A stretch of DNA of 60,000 nucleotides from contig NZ_KB235914.1 of assembly GCF_000332175.1 (NCBI RefSeq), forward strand, positions 2,466 to 62,465, read 5' to 3'. A program made the translations under genes and the position numbers. This DNA is from Pseudanabaena sp. PCC 6802 (GTDB taxonomy: Bacteria; Cyanobacteriota; Cyanobacteriia; Pseudanabaenales; Pseudanabaenaceae). Under the pieces are notes generated by a model. It was not told the DNA's origin. It made no database searches and saw nothing but the letters and a program-made list of their open reading frames with translations. Each line of letters starts with the position of its first letter. Positions within the stretch are counted from its first letter, which is position 1. Shown piece by piece: positions 24,871-34,093 of this stretch.

Positions 24871-25827
24871 ATGGGATACTGCCGCAATGTAATCGAAGAG
24901 TTAGTAATCGAAGAGGTTAAATCTCAGATTAGTAAACTTGCTGCTGCTATGCGCAAACAGGTGAGCTTAAGTGAAGCGATCGCATATTCGCTCAACCGTC
25001 TCCCTCCTATGTATGCTACGACACAAGCTGGCTGGTCGCGGCAAATCAAGCGCGCGCGTGGCGAGTTGAGTTCGCAGATCCGTAATGTGGTTTCCCACGC
25101 CCTGGTTAGCGTCCGCCCCGATCCGTTGCGCGTTTCCGAACCCCTTCCAGAATCAGAGCTAGAAGGGCACGCCAGATCGCTAGCACGGCTCCAACAAATC
25201 CTGGATAAACCAGATCTAAGGTGGAGAGATGTCCCGGCTACATTGCTAGCAGCAATGTCAAACGTGCGGATGAAGCCAGGCACCTCGACAGTCGCTTCGG
25301 GCAGGATGGGTGCGGTAGATGTCAAAGCTTATCTCCAGCGTTCCAAAGTCCGCACGGCAAAACCTGGAGTTAATGTGTCGGAAACGGATTTGGAAGCGAA
25401 GGAATTTGCTGCCTATATGGCTGGTGCTGGTTTCGGTTATAGCAATATTCTGGAAAAGTTGGTGGCATCGATCGCCACGCGACAACTGGAACGCCTTAAT
25501 CCCGAAATAGCCGATTCCATTCCCATTGAAGAGGTGGTGGCCTATACGCTAAACCGCTTACCCACTATGTATGCTACTAGCGATCGCGGGTTTAAAGCGC
25601 TGCATATGCGTGCAAAAATCGAGCTGGCCAATCAGATTATCTCAACCATGCGTCAAGCAATTATGAAGGTCAGCCAAACTCCCTACAAGTCGGTTCCACC
25701 TCTCCCCTTTGACAAATTTAACCTGGAGCTGAATATGGCATTAGCCGATCTAAAGCAGCTCCTGGGACGGGAAGACATTACCTGGCGCAATGTCCCCGAT
25801 ATTGTCGAAAGCGTATTAGAGACTTAG
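24871..25827 (+). CDS. Tandem double ComFB-domain protein
   Basis: Two copies of the ComFB domain are fused. The first (about residues 5-130) contains AIAYSLNRLPPMYATTQAGW. The second (about 190-315) contains VVAYTLNRLPTMYATSDRGF. Each is followed by a WRxVPxxL segment (RWRDVPATL and TWRNVPDIV). Single-domain ComFB proteins of cyanobacteria have been reported as cyclic di-nucleotide receptors. The linker (130-190) is Lys/Ser-rich. A duplication giving an obligate internal dimer is the simplest reading. No membrane span or signal peptide is present. Confidence 0.82.
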   Translation: MGYCRNVIEELVIEEVKSQISKLAAAMRKQVSLSEAIAYSLNRLPPMYATTQAGWSRQIKRARGELSSQIRNVVSHALVSVRPDPLRVSEPLPESELEGHARSLARLQQILDKPDLRWRDVPATLLAAMSNVRMKPGTSTVASGRMGAVDVKAYLQRSKVRTAKPGVNVSETDLEAKEFAAYMAGAGFGYSNILEKLVASIATRQLERLNPEIADSIPIEEVVAYTLNRLPTMYATSDRGFKALHMRAKIELANQIISTMRQAIMKVSQTPYKSVPPLPFDKFNLELNMALADLKQLLGREDITWRNVPDIVESVLET

Positions 25828-25911
25828 TAGGTCCCAATTGGTTGAGGGCAGGCACGGGAGCGCTTCTCCTACAGTTATCGGTAAATTCTTTTGTGGAAAT
25901 TGCCTCAACAC

Positions 25912-27210
25912 TTAACGATTCTCCGTACGGAACTTGACGGAATCGCCGTGGGATGGCAATCCCTCAGCTTCAGTCAGCGCTGCAATTGCTCCGGCAACTT
26001 CATTCAACGCTTCGGGGCTGTATTGAATAATGCTGGAATGCTTCATGAAAGTTTCTACACCTAGAGCAGAGGCATAACGGGCAGCTCCGGCTGTTGGTAA
26101 CGTGTGGTTGGGGCCAGCTAAGTAGTCACCCACAGCCTCTGGGGTAGAGTGCCCCATAAAAATAGCACCAGCATGGCGAATTAGTTCTAGTAATTCCCAA
26201 GGCTCTTCAACTTCCAACTCTAAATGTTCGGGGGCAAAAAGATTAGATAGATCGGCAGCAGTTTTAAGACTGTCTACGACAATTACCAGTCCGTAGTTGG
26301 CAATGGCTTTCTCTGTTAACAGGCGACGAGGATGGTTTTCCAGTAGCCTTTCCACTTCTTCTACGACTCGACTTGCCAGGCGCGAGTCAGTGGCGATCAA
26401 TATAGCCGCAGCCATAGAATCGTGCTCGGCCTGTGCCAGCATGTCTGTCGCAACATACAATGGGTTCGCGCTACGATCTGCAATTACCAACACTTCCGAC
26501 GGCCCCGCCAGGGAGTCAATGCCCACTCGACCGTAAACCTGCTTTTTGGCAAGCGTGACGTAGATGTTGCCAGGGCCAGTAATTACATCTACTGATGGAA
26601 TAGTTTCTGTCCCATAAGCTAAAGCGGCAATTGCTTGCGCGCCACCCACACGATAGATTTCGTCTACTCCGGCAAGCTGTGCTGCTACTAAAATGGCCGG
26701 ATTGACCGTCTTGTCTTTGCCAGGAGGAGTGACCATCACAATGCGTTTTACTCCAGCTACTACAGCGGGAATGGCATTCATCAACACGGTACTGGGATAG
26801 GCAGCACTGCCACCGGGTACGTAGATGCCCGCTGTATCAATTGGGGTATAACGTTTGCCCAACACCACTTCTTTCTCTCCGAAATGTACCCAGCTCTTGG
26901 GGACTCGCTGCCGATGAAATGCCTCTATGCGTTTATAGGCGAGTTGAATTGCTTGTAGCAATTCGGCTGAAACTTGCTGGAAAGCAGCATCAAGTTCGGT
27001 GCCGCTCACGCGCAGATCCGCCTGAGTGATAGTTTGACGATCGAACTCAGCCGTGTAGTGCAGCAGAGCGAAGTCCCCCTGTCTCCGTACAGCCTGAATC
27101 ACTTCGCTGACTGTGGCTTCTTTATGGGTTACTCGATCGTCATGAATGCGATCGCAGATCCGTTTCAATTCGGTTTCTGCTTCAGTCCGCTGAGTAATGA
27201 TTCGCAGCAT
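25912..27210 (-). CDS. hisD: Histidinol dehydrogenase
   Basis: This is the last enzyme of histidine synthesis: NAD- and zinc-dependent oxidation of histidinol in two steps. Motifs: IYVPGGSAAYPSTVLM, VGGAQAIAALAYGTETIP, TGPGNIYVTLAKKQVYG, DMLAQAEHD with zinc/catalytic residues, and GPNHTLPTAGAARY. At 432 residues it is full length. It stands alone, as his genes usually do in cyanobacteria. Confidence 0.97.
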   Translation of the reverse strand: MLRIITQRTEAETELKRICDRIHDDRVTHKEATVSEVIQAVRRQGDFALLHYTAEFDRQTITQADLRVSGTELDAAFQQVSAELLQAIQLAYKRIEAFHRQRVPKSWVHFGEKEVVLGKRYTPIDTAGIYVPGGSAAYPSTVLMNAIPAVVAGVKRIVMVTPPGKDKTVNPAILVAAQLAGVDEIYRVGGAQAIAALAYGTETIPSVDVITGPGNIYVTLAKKQVYGRVGIDSLAGPSEVLVIADRSANPLYVATDMLAQAEHDSMAAAILIATDSRLASRVVEEVERLLENHPRRLLTEKAIANYGLVIVVDSLKTAADLSNLFAPEHLELEVEEPWELLELIRHAGAIFMGHSTPEAVGDYLAGPNHTLPTAGAARYASALGVETFMKHSSIIQYSPEALNEVAGAIAALTEAEGLPSHGDSVKFRTENR

Positions 27211-27303
27211 AGGTTTGGCTAAAGAAGCAATGATTAATCCTAGCTTAACCTATCATAAGTGCCTTATATATTGGATTGGGGACTGCCGATTTGATAACTT
27301 AAT

Positions 27304-28665
27304 TTAGGGAGTACCGCTAAATGGAGCGGGCTGGATTGCGAAAATTGATTGCAGTTCTTCGTACAGCTTCTTCGCTAGCAGATCGTTGGCGCGATCGCTG
27401 AGGTCGATCGGATTGTAGAAGGCTTGTTCCTTAAAATCTTTGTAGATTCCATAAAGATCGATAACTCTGACATTGGCGAGATCTTTCTTGGGTTCTTTTG
27501 GTTTTAGTGCCGCCTCCAATTCTGAGAACGAATTTTCCACTCGAGCGGAGTATTCCGTACCTAAGTCCTTGAGGATTTTTGATTCCTCAGCCGTGAGCGA
27601 ATTCTTTTTCGCAGTGATCTCGGGCTGAATTGCCACAATTGTCTGCGCGCCAGATGTGAGTTTTGCGACTTGACGCAGGTTGTAACGGTAGCGAGCAATT
27701 CTCCGTTTTAGTTCTTCGGTATCGGAGGAAAACTGATTAGCTGAAAATGCGAGGCTGCCTCGATCGATGCTAGGGAACACCCAGCGACGCGCAGCTTTGA
27801 CTAAATAGAGCGAGCTGAACCATTGATCGAATTGCTGGGAAACGTAACGCCAATAGTGTTCGGTGGGATTTTGCAGTATGCGATCGAAGTTGACAACTTC
27901 TCTGGCGACCTCGGTACTGGGCGATCGCAGATCTTCATAACCATTCAGAATAATCACAACGTCAGGACTAAATGCCATAACGCGATGCACCAATAGGGCA
28001 AGCTCGTTACCAGAGGTATAGCCCGGTACCGCAGCAGCGATCGCGCGATAGTTGCCTTCCTTTAGTCGATCTGGCAATACTTGGATTGCTTCGACTTGTT
28101 CGGCGAAGTAAGGGGTTTCTGTCGGCTTAAACTTTTCAGGGTTTTTAGCCTGTGCCTTCAAGCGTTCCTGGAGTAGGGTTTGCAATTTAGCTGCCAGAGT
28201 AGCCTGGTTGCTAGCTGCCATTTGGCCAAAGGCAGTGGAATTGCCAATGACAAAGATGCGAATTTCGTTTTTGGGCTTACTGAGTTCTAGATCGCCGGTT
28301 TGACGGAACCCATGGCGATCGATTTGCCACAATTTATTATTTTGATTGGGAACGAGTTCGTACCCCAAGAGCGGACTGCGCCGTACTTGCAACTCGCCGG
28401 ACAAAGATGTCAAGCCAGGATAGGGGTTACCATGGGCATCTTCTAGTCTTAGGGCATAGGCTGATGCTACGGATCCGCCCAAAGACTTTTCTAGCTGGTT
28501 GGCAGTACCTGTAACAAATACAACTCCGCGCACCAAAAGCTCCAGGAGTAGCAAAAGTATGGGTATGCCGACGAGGACGACTAATAATCCCGTACGCAGC
28601 CAGGATCTTGGTTGGGAACGTCCCATCGCATAAGATGAGTAATACTTACTTTTTCTCGGCATCAT
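27304..28665 (-). CDS. Membrane-anchored SGNH-hydrolase-like protein
   Basis: After a short basic N-terminus there is one membrane span (about residues 25-50), followed by an extracytoplasmic domain. SGNH-like blocks can be seen: FVIGNSTAFGQ (block I with the nucleophilic Ser), PGYTSGNEL (block II Gly), VIILNGYEDLRSPS (block III Asn region) and a C-terminal DLSDRANDLLAKKL where block V would be, with the His apparently missing. The family resembles cyanobacterial acyl/acetyl transferases or esterases acting on cell-surface polysaccharides. Activity uncertain. Confidence 0.65.
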   Translation of the reverse strand: MMPRKSKYYSSYAMGRSQPRSWLRTGLLVVLVGIPILLLLLELLVRGVVFVTGTANQLEKSLGGSVASAYALRLEDAHGNPYPGLTSLSGELQVRRSPLLGYELVPNQNNKLWQIDRHGFRQTGDLELSKPKNEIRIFVIGNSTAFGQMAASNQATLAAKLQTLLQERLKAQAKNPEKFKPTETPYFAEQVEAIQVLPDRLKEGNYRAIAAAVPGYTSGNELALLVHRVMAFSPDVVIILNGYEDLRSPSTEVAREVVNFDRILQNPTEHYWRYVSQQFDQWFSSLYLVKAARRWVFPSIDRGSLAFSANQFSSDTEELKRRIARYRYNLRQVAKLTSGAQTIVAIQPEITAKKNSLTAEESKILKDLGTEYSARVENSFSELEAALKPKEPKKDLANVRVIDLYGIYKDFKEQAFYNPIDLSDRANDLLAKKLYEELQSIFAIQPAPFSGTP

Positions 28666-28748
28666 TTGTCGAGGCTAAAAAACCACTGCTTAGGCTAACA
28701 TAGAACGTTCTATACGTCACATCAGAATCAAGTAGGAAGTTTCCTATT

Positions 28749-29717
28749 CTAACTCTCTGTGGCTACTACTTGGCGATCGCCTATGTTATTCCAGGGTGTT
28801 AGTCCTAATTGCTCTAACATTTGACTATCGGCATCAAGTCCGGGATTGGGGCTGGTCAGCAGCCGCTCGCCTGTAAAGATAGAATTAGCACCTGCTAGAA
28901 AACATAATGCCTGTTCTGCAACGCTCATTGCCCGTCGTCCCGCTGACAAACGCACTACGGCAGCGGGGATCGCAATTCTAGCCGTGGCAATCGTGCGTAC
29001 CAGTACTAAAGGATCGACGGTGGAGAGATCGCCTAAGGGAGTGCCCTCAATCGGAGCCAGGGCATTAATCGGCACCGACTCTGGTTGGGGATCGAGATTG
29101 GCCAGGACGTGGATTAACTCGATGCGATCGCGATCGGTTTCGCCCAAGCCAACGATACCGCCGCAACAGAGTTGAATTCCTGCTTGTGCTACAGCTTTAA
29201 TCGTATCGAGGCGATCGCTGTAGGTACGAGTGGTAATAATTTCTGGATAAAAGCTAGCTGAGGTATCGAGATTGTGGTTGTAAGCGGTTAAACCCGCTTT
29301 TGCCAGACGTTGTGCCTGATCCAAACGCATCATACCAAGCGTGACGCAGGCTTCCATCCCCAAACCGACAACTGCTTCCACCATCTCGAGGATGCGTTCG
29401 AATTCTGCGCCATCCGGTACCTGCCGCCAGGCCGCACCCATACAAAATCGGGTAGAACCGTTAGCTTTTGCCGCTTTTGCCTGCTCGACTACATCTGCTA
29501 GGGGTAGTAGCGGATAGGTTTCCACATCGGTTTGATAGCGAGCGCTCTGCGCGCAATAATGACAGTCCTCGGGGCAGCGCCCAGACTTAATATTTGCCAA
29601 AGTACATAGCTGTACGCGATCGCTCTGGTGATATTGGCGGTGAACGGTCTGCGCTTCAAATACCAAAGAGGTAAGCGGTTGGTGGTAAATCTGCCGAACG
29701 CGATCTAGTGAAATCAA
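28749..29717 (-). CDS. bioB: Biotin synthase
   Basis: A radical-SAM enzyme inserting sulfur into dethiobiotin. The cluster motif CPEDCHYC (about residues 48-55) binds the 4Fe-4S cluster. Downstream are YNHNLDTSASFY, GGIVGLGET and INALAPIEGTPL, and the 2Fe-2S Arg/Cys region in VRLSAGRRAMS. It is 322 residues, full length. bioY lies about 900 bases away on the same strand, with an unrelated methyltransferase gene on the other strand in between. Confidence 0.97.
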   Translation of the reverse strand: MISLDRVRQIYHQPLTSLVFEAQTVHRQYHQSDRVQLCTLANIKSGRCPEDCHYCAQSARYQTDVETYPLLPLADVVEQAKAAKANGSTRFCMGAAWRQVPDGAEFERILEMVEAVVGLGMEACVTLGMMRLDQAQRLAKAGLTAYNHNLDTSASFYPEIITTRTYSDRLDTIKAVAQAGIQLCCGGIVGLGETDRDRIELIHVLANLDPQPESVPINALAPIEGTPLGDLSTVDPLVLVRTIATARIAIPAAVVRLSAGRRAMSVAEQALCFLAGANSIFTGERLLTSPNPGLDADSQMLEQLGLTPWNNIGDRQVVATES

Positions 29718-29770
29718 AGGGACACCTGGGTAATTGGTATTAAAATGGGTTCGGTTCCAAATTCTACATC

Positions 29771-30556
29771 ATGACTAATCAAGCCGATCGAACTAACCAA
29801 TCTGCCCAAGCTGGGAATGCTCCAAATCCCACAGCAAGCAAGCCTAAAATTAACTACGAAGAAGCGTGGGACACCTACGCCCAAAATTGGGATCGCATAC
29901 ACCCTGACCTCGATGGCGGTCATATTGGCGATGAGTGGATTGGTAAAGGCGCGGGAGCCGCACAATCCCTAGCTGAGTACGAAGCCCTGATCGAGCAAAA
30001 ATTTATCCAGCCCTATATTACCGATCGGGATACGGTACTGGAAATTGGTGTAGGCGGTGGCAAAACTGGAGCTTTATTACTAAAACATTGCGATCGCCTG
30101 ATTTGTGCCGATATTTCCGCCAATATGCTCGGGGCAACGCGAGAGCGTCTGGGTGTAGAGCGCGTTAGTTATGCCAAGCTTGACGGTTTGACTTTAGATA
30201 GCATTGATACGGGAGCGATCGACATCTGTTTTTGCTACGACACCATGGTACACATCGAACCCAGAGATATTTTTAATTACCTGACCCGCATACCCAGGTT
30301 GATGCGCGGCAAGCGTCTCTGTCTGTTTCACCACGGTAATACGCTTAGTGACTTAGGTTGGCAAAAGTTTTTGAGCGAATGGGAGTACAACTTGCAAGGT
30401 ACTAGGGGCGGTACTGCCTTTTCGGTGATGACAGATACGATTATGGAAAAGTTTTTAACCCATCTCAACTACGAAATAATCCTCAAAGACCCGCATACCG
30501 TGCCCAGAGATTGCGTGTGGGTGTGCCGAGCACCGGAGGTGGGCATTAAGCAGTAG
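29771..30556 (+). CDS. SAM-dependent methyltransferase
   Basis: A 261-residue class I methyltransferase: motif I LEIGVGGGKTGALL, a CADISANML strand end, and FCYDTMVHIEP in place of motif IV. The first 35 residues are Asn/Ala/Gln-rich and flexible. It sits between bioB and bioY but is transcribed oppositely and does not look like BioC, so a biotin role is unsupported. Substrate unknown. Confidence 0.8.
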   Translation: MTNQADRTNQSAQAGNAPNPTASKPKINYEEAWDTYAQNWDRIHPDLDGGHIGDEWIGKGAGAAQSLAEYEALIEQKFIQPYITDRDTVLEIGVGGGKTGALLLKHCDRLICADISANMLGATRERLGVERVSYAKLDGLTLDSIDTGAIDICFCYDTMVHIEPRDIFNYLTRIPRLMRGKRLCLFHHGNTLSDLGWQKFLSEWEYNLQGTRGGTAFSVMTDTIMEKFLTHLNYEIILKDPHTVPRDCVWVCRAPEVGIKQ

Positions 30557-30570
30557 GCTCGGGGCTTGCT

Positions 30571-30593
30571 CCCCTCTCCTTCGAGGAGAGGGG
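30571..30593 (+). terminator. Bidirectional terminator-like hairpin
   Basis: CCCCTCTCC (30571-30579) and GGAGAGGGG (30585-30593) pair perfectly around TTCGA. It lies between the convergent methyltransferase and bioY genes, where a shared terminator would be expected. The sequence type is also a common dispersed repeat in cyanobacteria. Confidence 0.55.
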
Positions 30594-30620
30594 TTGGGGG
30601 TGAGGTCTGTAGAACTGACG

Positions 30621-31223
30621 CTAGTAAAATAACAGGCGACGCGTCAGCGTCGCCAGGACGATCGTGCCGCATACGACCACTAGCTGACCCGGCAGTAACT
30701 GAACGGAATAATGCCACACAGATTGCTGGATTAGTGTCAAGTTTGGTATGCCCAGAACCAAAACGTAAATAATGCCAACCAGATGAATAGCTGCTAACCC
30801 AAACAGGCAGCTAATTGTGATTTGCTTCATGCTCAAGGGGCGCAGAAACGCAAGATAGCCGCACAACCAGGCACCAGGAATAAAACCTAACAAATAACCA
30901 AAAACTGGCGATCGCAAAGAACCAATGCCACCGCCGTGGTAGAACACGTTAAACCCGCTCAGACCAAGGAAAATATAAGCAACTTGAGCCAGCAAACCCG
31001 CACTTTTACCGCCCAAGCAGCCTGTAATTAACACCGCACCAATTTGCATGGTGGCGCTTACCTGTTGTACTAAAGCACCTTCAGCATTACCAGGTAAAGG
31101 TGGCAGCAAAATTGCCGGCTGTAAAAATGTACTGCCAATTGTGAGCAAAAGTCCTGTCACTGCCCACATAACTTCTAGAACCGTAGGCACAGGCTTACTT
31201 CCATATATCCTCTTAGTCTTCAT
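30621..31223 (-). CDS. bioY: Biotin transporter BioY
   Basis: BioY is the substrate-binding membrane component of ECF-type biotin importers. The 200-residue chain has six hydrophobic spans and the family segments GCLGGKSAGLLAQVAYIFLG and GGIGSLRSPVFGYLLGFIPG. No EcfA/EcfT genes are nearby, so it works alone or with a shared module. Being close to bioB and not far from accC, it belongs to biotin supply. Confidence 0.9.
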   Translation of the reverse strand: MKTKRIYGSKPVPTVLEVMWAVTGLLLTIGSTFLQPAILLPPLPGNAEGALVQQVSATMQIGAVLITGCLGGKSAGLLAQVAYIFLGLSGFNVFYHGGGIGSLRSPVFGYLLGFIPGAWLCGYLAFLRPLSMKQITISCLFGLAAIHLVGIIYVLVLGIPNLTLIQQSVWHYSVQLLPGQLVVVCGTIVLATLTRRLLFY

Positions 31224-31411
31224 GCAGAGTAATGATACTCCGAAGTCTCCACAAATCGATCGCAGCTTTTCGATCGCTACTTTACCTTAAGCAAAACCAA
31301 AAGCAGGATGTTGTTTAACCCAACTTGTGGATATATTAAATGAATAATAGGTGATTTTTACATGCGGATGGTCAGCTCGATACTGCTTTTTTACATCGCT
31401 TGTTTGTAACT

Positions 31412-33715
31412 ATGCTTGGCAAATCAACAACTGGAGAAACAGACTACCTGCTAGCCCTTGAGGATTGTTGTCGCGATCCGGCTGCTTTTGCCAAGTTAAA
31501 GCAAATCCTGAGCAACCTCCAGGAGCGTCAGAACTCTCTGGCAGCTAGCCTGCAAGAGAGAGAGACCCAGGTACGTCAGACCAGCTCTAATTTACAAGCA
31601 ATATTTGAAGCATTTCCCGATTTGCAGTTTCGGCTTGATGCCGATGGCACCGTACTCGACTATCATGTTGGCAGTACTACCACACTATACATTCCCCCAG
31701 AACGGTTCCTGGGATGCAAGGTTCAGGATATTTTACCTCCTCCTACTGGAGCACAGGTTGATGCTGCCATATCCCAGGTAATTGCCACTAAGTCGCTTAC
31801 GATTGTCGAGTATACCTTGCCTGGATCGGAGGGGGAGACGATCTTTGAGGCCAGGTTATTACCCCTCCCAGACGAGCAAATTATTGCGATCGTCAGGGAT
31901 GTGACGGAGCGCAAACAAGCCGAGCAGGCTCTGCGCCTATCAGAGGAAAAATTTGCCAAAGTATTTCATTCTAGTCCTGCTGCGATTACGGTATCGACTT
32001 TTAAAGAAGGTCGCTACTTAGAAGTGAACGATACATTTGAGCGACTGAGCGGCTATACGCGAGAAGAAGTAGTCGGGCATACTGCTGCCAAACTCAAGAT
32101 CTGGGCCGATCCTGAAGACGCATTGCATCTTCGAGAGATGTTACTACAGCGCGGCAAGGTGCAAAATGTAGAATATCGATTTCGCATGAAGTCGGGCAAT
32201 ATAGGGGTGTTTCTGGTCTCGGCAGAGTTGATTGACTTTGCAGGAGAACAGTGCATTCTCGCTACGACGAACGATATTAGCGATCGCAAGCACGCAGAAG
32301 CCCAATTACAAGCAGCACTGGAGCGCGATCGCCTGTTGGGAGAAATCGCTCTTCGCATTCGCCGCTCTCTCAATCTCGACCAGATTTTACACACCACCGT
32401 GAATGAAATCCGCCAATTACTCCAGGCCGATCGAGTCATCATCGGTCTAGCCGATCGGGATACAGTTGGGAGAATCGTAGCAGAATCCGTCGATTATAAT
32501 TACCCCTCCATTATGGGTTGGATCGCTGATGAGAGCTATATTAGAGAAATGGAGACAGTTCTAAAACAGCAAAATGCGATCACGATCGGTAGTATTGCGG
32601 AGATTGACATGGATTCCAAGCGCTACCAACTATTTCGGCAATATCAAATCCAAGCAGCACTGATAGTACCGATTTTTTTAGGGGACGCGTTGTTTGGCGT
32701 TCTGGTGGCACATCAGTGCTCACGTCCGCGTCACTGGGAACAACAGGAGATCGATCTATTGGAGAAATTAGCAACCCAAGTAGCGATCGCGATCCAACAA
32801 GCACAACTCTACGAGCAGGTACAGTTGCTCAATTCTAATCTAGAGCGCCAGGTACAGGAGCGCACGATGGAGTTACAGCAAAAGGTTGAAGAACTGCAAG
32901 AGTTATCGCGACTTAAAGACTTTTTTCTCCATGCCGTCTCCCACGATCTGCGCACTCCAATTATGGGTATGCTCTTAGTATTGAAGAATTTCCTACATCC
33001 CAAGGATAAGCCAGTCCACCATACAGAGGAGCGATCGTCGAAGCGTCGTAGGAGATCCCATTCTCATGCAACTGCATCTAATGCTGCGAGCAATGGCACA
33101 AACCTCGCGACAAATTGTACTGTCGATCGTGCCCCCGCCACCGTGGAGATTCCACTTGCTTTGCTGGAACGCATGATTCAAAGCAGCGATCGCCAGTTGG
33201 AAATGCTCAATCTACTCTTGGACTCCCACATTACAGACGCGCAAGGTAGCAACCTGCAAATAGAGCCATCCAGCCTGCATGCTCTTTTAGAGAGAGCGGT
33301 GTCTAATCTGGAATCGTTGCTAGCAAAGAACCAGACCGAGTTAGTCAATCTCCTATCTCCCAATTTACCTGAAGTGAATGTCGATCCGATGCAAATTAAT
33401 CGACTATTTGAGAATCTCATTGTGAATGCAATTAAGCATAACCTCCCAGGACTGCAACTCACCATTAACGCTACTCAAGAAGGTAATATGCTGCGCTGCA
33501 CCTTACAGCATAACGGTCAGGGGATTGAGGAATGCGATCGCCTGTTTGAGTTATACGTCAAAGGAACGCATACCAAATATTCTGCCGGTATTGGCTTGGG
33601 CCTGTACCTCTGTCGTCAAATAGTCACAGCCCATGGCGGTCAGATCGGTGCGTTTAGCCAATCTAACCAAGGGGCAACTTTCTGGTTTACACTACCTTTA
33701 GCAACATGCTGCTGA
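31412..33715 (+). CDS. PAS-PAS-GAF sensor histidine kinase
   Basis: Soluble hybrid sensor of about 767 residues, starting from ATG 31412 (a TTG at 31400 is possible). Order: coiled coil, PAS (about 60-165), PAS (175-295, ending in TTNDISDRKHAEAQL), GAF (310-470), coiled coil, DHp helix with H-box FLHAVSHDLRTP (His near 510), and HATPase with the N-box NLIVNAIKHN and GIGLGLYLC. Between the H-box and the second DHp helix there is a non-conserved basic, Ser/His/Asn-rich insert of about 55 residues (about 527-582), which is unusual. The GAF lacks an evident chromophore Cys. No response regulator is adjacent. Confidence 0.9.
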   Translation: MLGKSTTGETDYLLALEDCCRDPAAFAKLKQILSNLQERQNSLAASLQERETQVRQTSSNLQAIFEAFPDLQFRLDADGTVLDYHVGSTTTLYIPPERFLGCKVQDILPPPTGAQVDAAISQVIATKSLTIVEYTLPGSEGETIFEARLLPLPDEQIIAIVRDVTERKQAEQALRLSEEKFAKVFHSSPAAITVSTFKEGRYLEVNDTFERLSGYTREEVVGHTAAKLKIWADPEDALHLREMLLQRGKVQNVEYRFRMKSGNIGVFLVSAELIDFAGEQCILATTNDISDRKHAEAQLQAALERDRLLGEIALRIRRSLNLDQILHTTVNEIRQLLQADRVIIGLADRDTVGRIVAESVDYNYPSIMGWIADESYIREMETVLKQQNAITIGSIAEIDMDSKRYQLFRQYQIQAALIVPIFLGDALFGVLVAHQCSRPRHWEQQEIDLLEKLATQVAIAIQQAQLYEQVQLLNSNLERQVQERTMELQQKVEELQELSRLKDFFLHAVSHDLRTPIMGMLLVLKNFLHPKDKPVHHTEERSSKRRRRSHSHATASNAASNGTNLATNCTVDRAPATVEIPLALLERMIQSSDRQLEMLNLLLDSHITDAQGSNLQIEPSSLHALLERAVSNLESLLAKNQTELVNLLSPNLPEVNVDPMQINRLFENLIVNAIKHNLPGLQLTINATQEGNMLRCTLQHNGQGIEECDRLFELYVKGTHTKYSAGIGLGLYLCRQIVTAHGGQIGAFSQSNQGATFWFTLPLATCC

Positions 33716-33832
33716 AGCAAGTAAAATCCTACAAATTAGCCCTCTAAATCGCCTAATTCTGCGCGATTTTGGTTTTGCTCCTCCACAATTAGGAGGCTGG
33801 GGGCAATTCGGATCGCTAAACAGGACAAATCT

Positions 33833-34093
33833 ATGCCACAAATTAACCCCTTTACTCTCCGCCTCCAGGTCAGCCGTCTAGTCGAACAGGGACAGCCCAT
33901 GTTCGCTGAGATTAAAGTGCAGGACTGGCTCAAAGAACGCGGTCACGATTCCAAGGACTACGACATCATTCTCAAGCGCAAAATGCCAGAACCAGGCTCT
34001 AAAGCAGCTAGTCTGGTGGAAATCGAATTGCGCCGCCGTGACGGACAGCCCGTAGATGAGTGGTTGCAGGCAGAAGTGAATCGTCAGACCTAG
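33833..34093 (+). CDS. Small conserved hypothetical protein
   Basis: An 86-residue basic protein (MPQINPFTLRLQVSRLVEQGQ...) without recognisable catalytic motifs. The composition is even and the length plausible for a real gene; the downstream convergent gene ends within its last codon (stop overlap at 34090-34093). I recall similar short proteins in other cyanobacteria but no function. Confidence 0.6.
   Translation: MPQINPFTLRLQVSRLVEQGQPMFAEIKVQDWLKERGHDSKDYDIILKRKMPEPGSKAASLVEIELRRRDGQPVDEWLQAEVNRQT

Noticed and set aside
29771-30556. Assigning the methyltransferase between bioB and bioY as BioC
   Set aside because: It is transcribed oppositely and has no specific similarity to BioC beyond the general methyltransferase fold.
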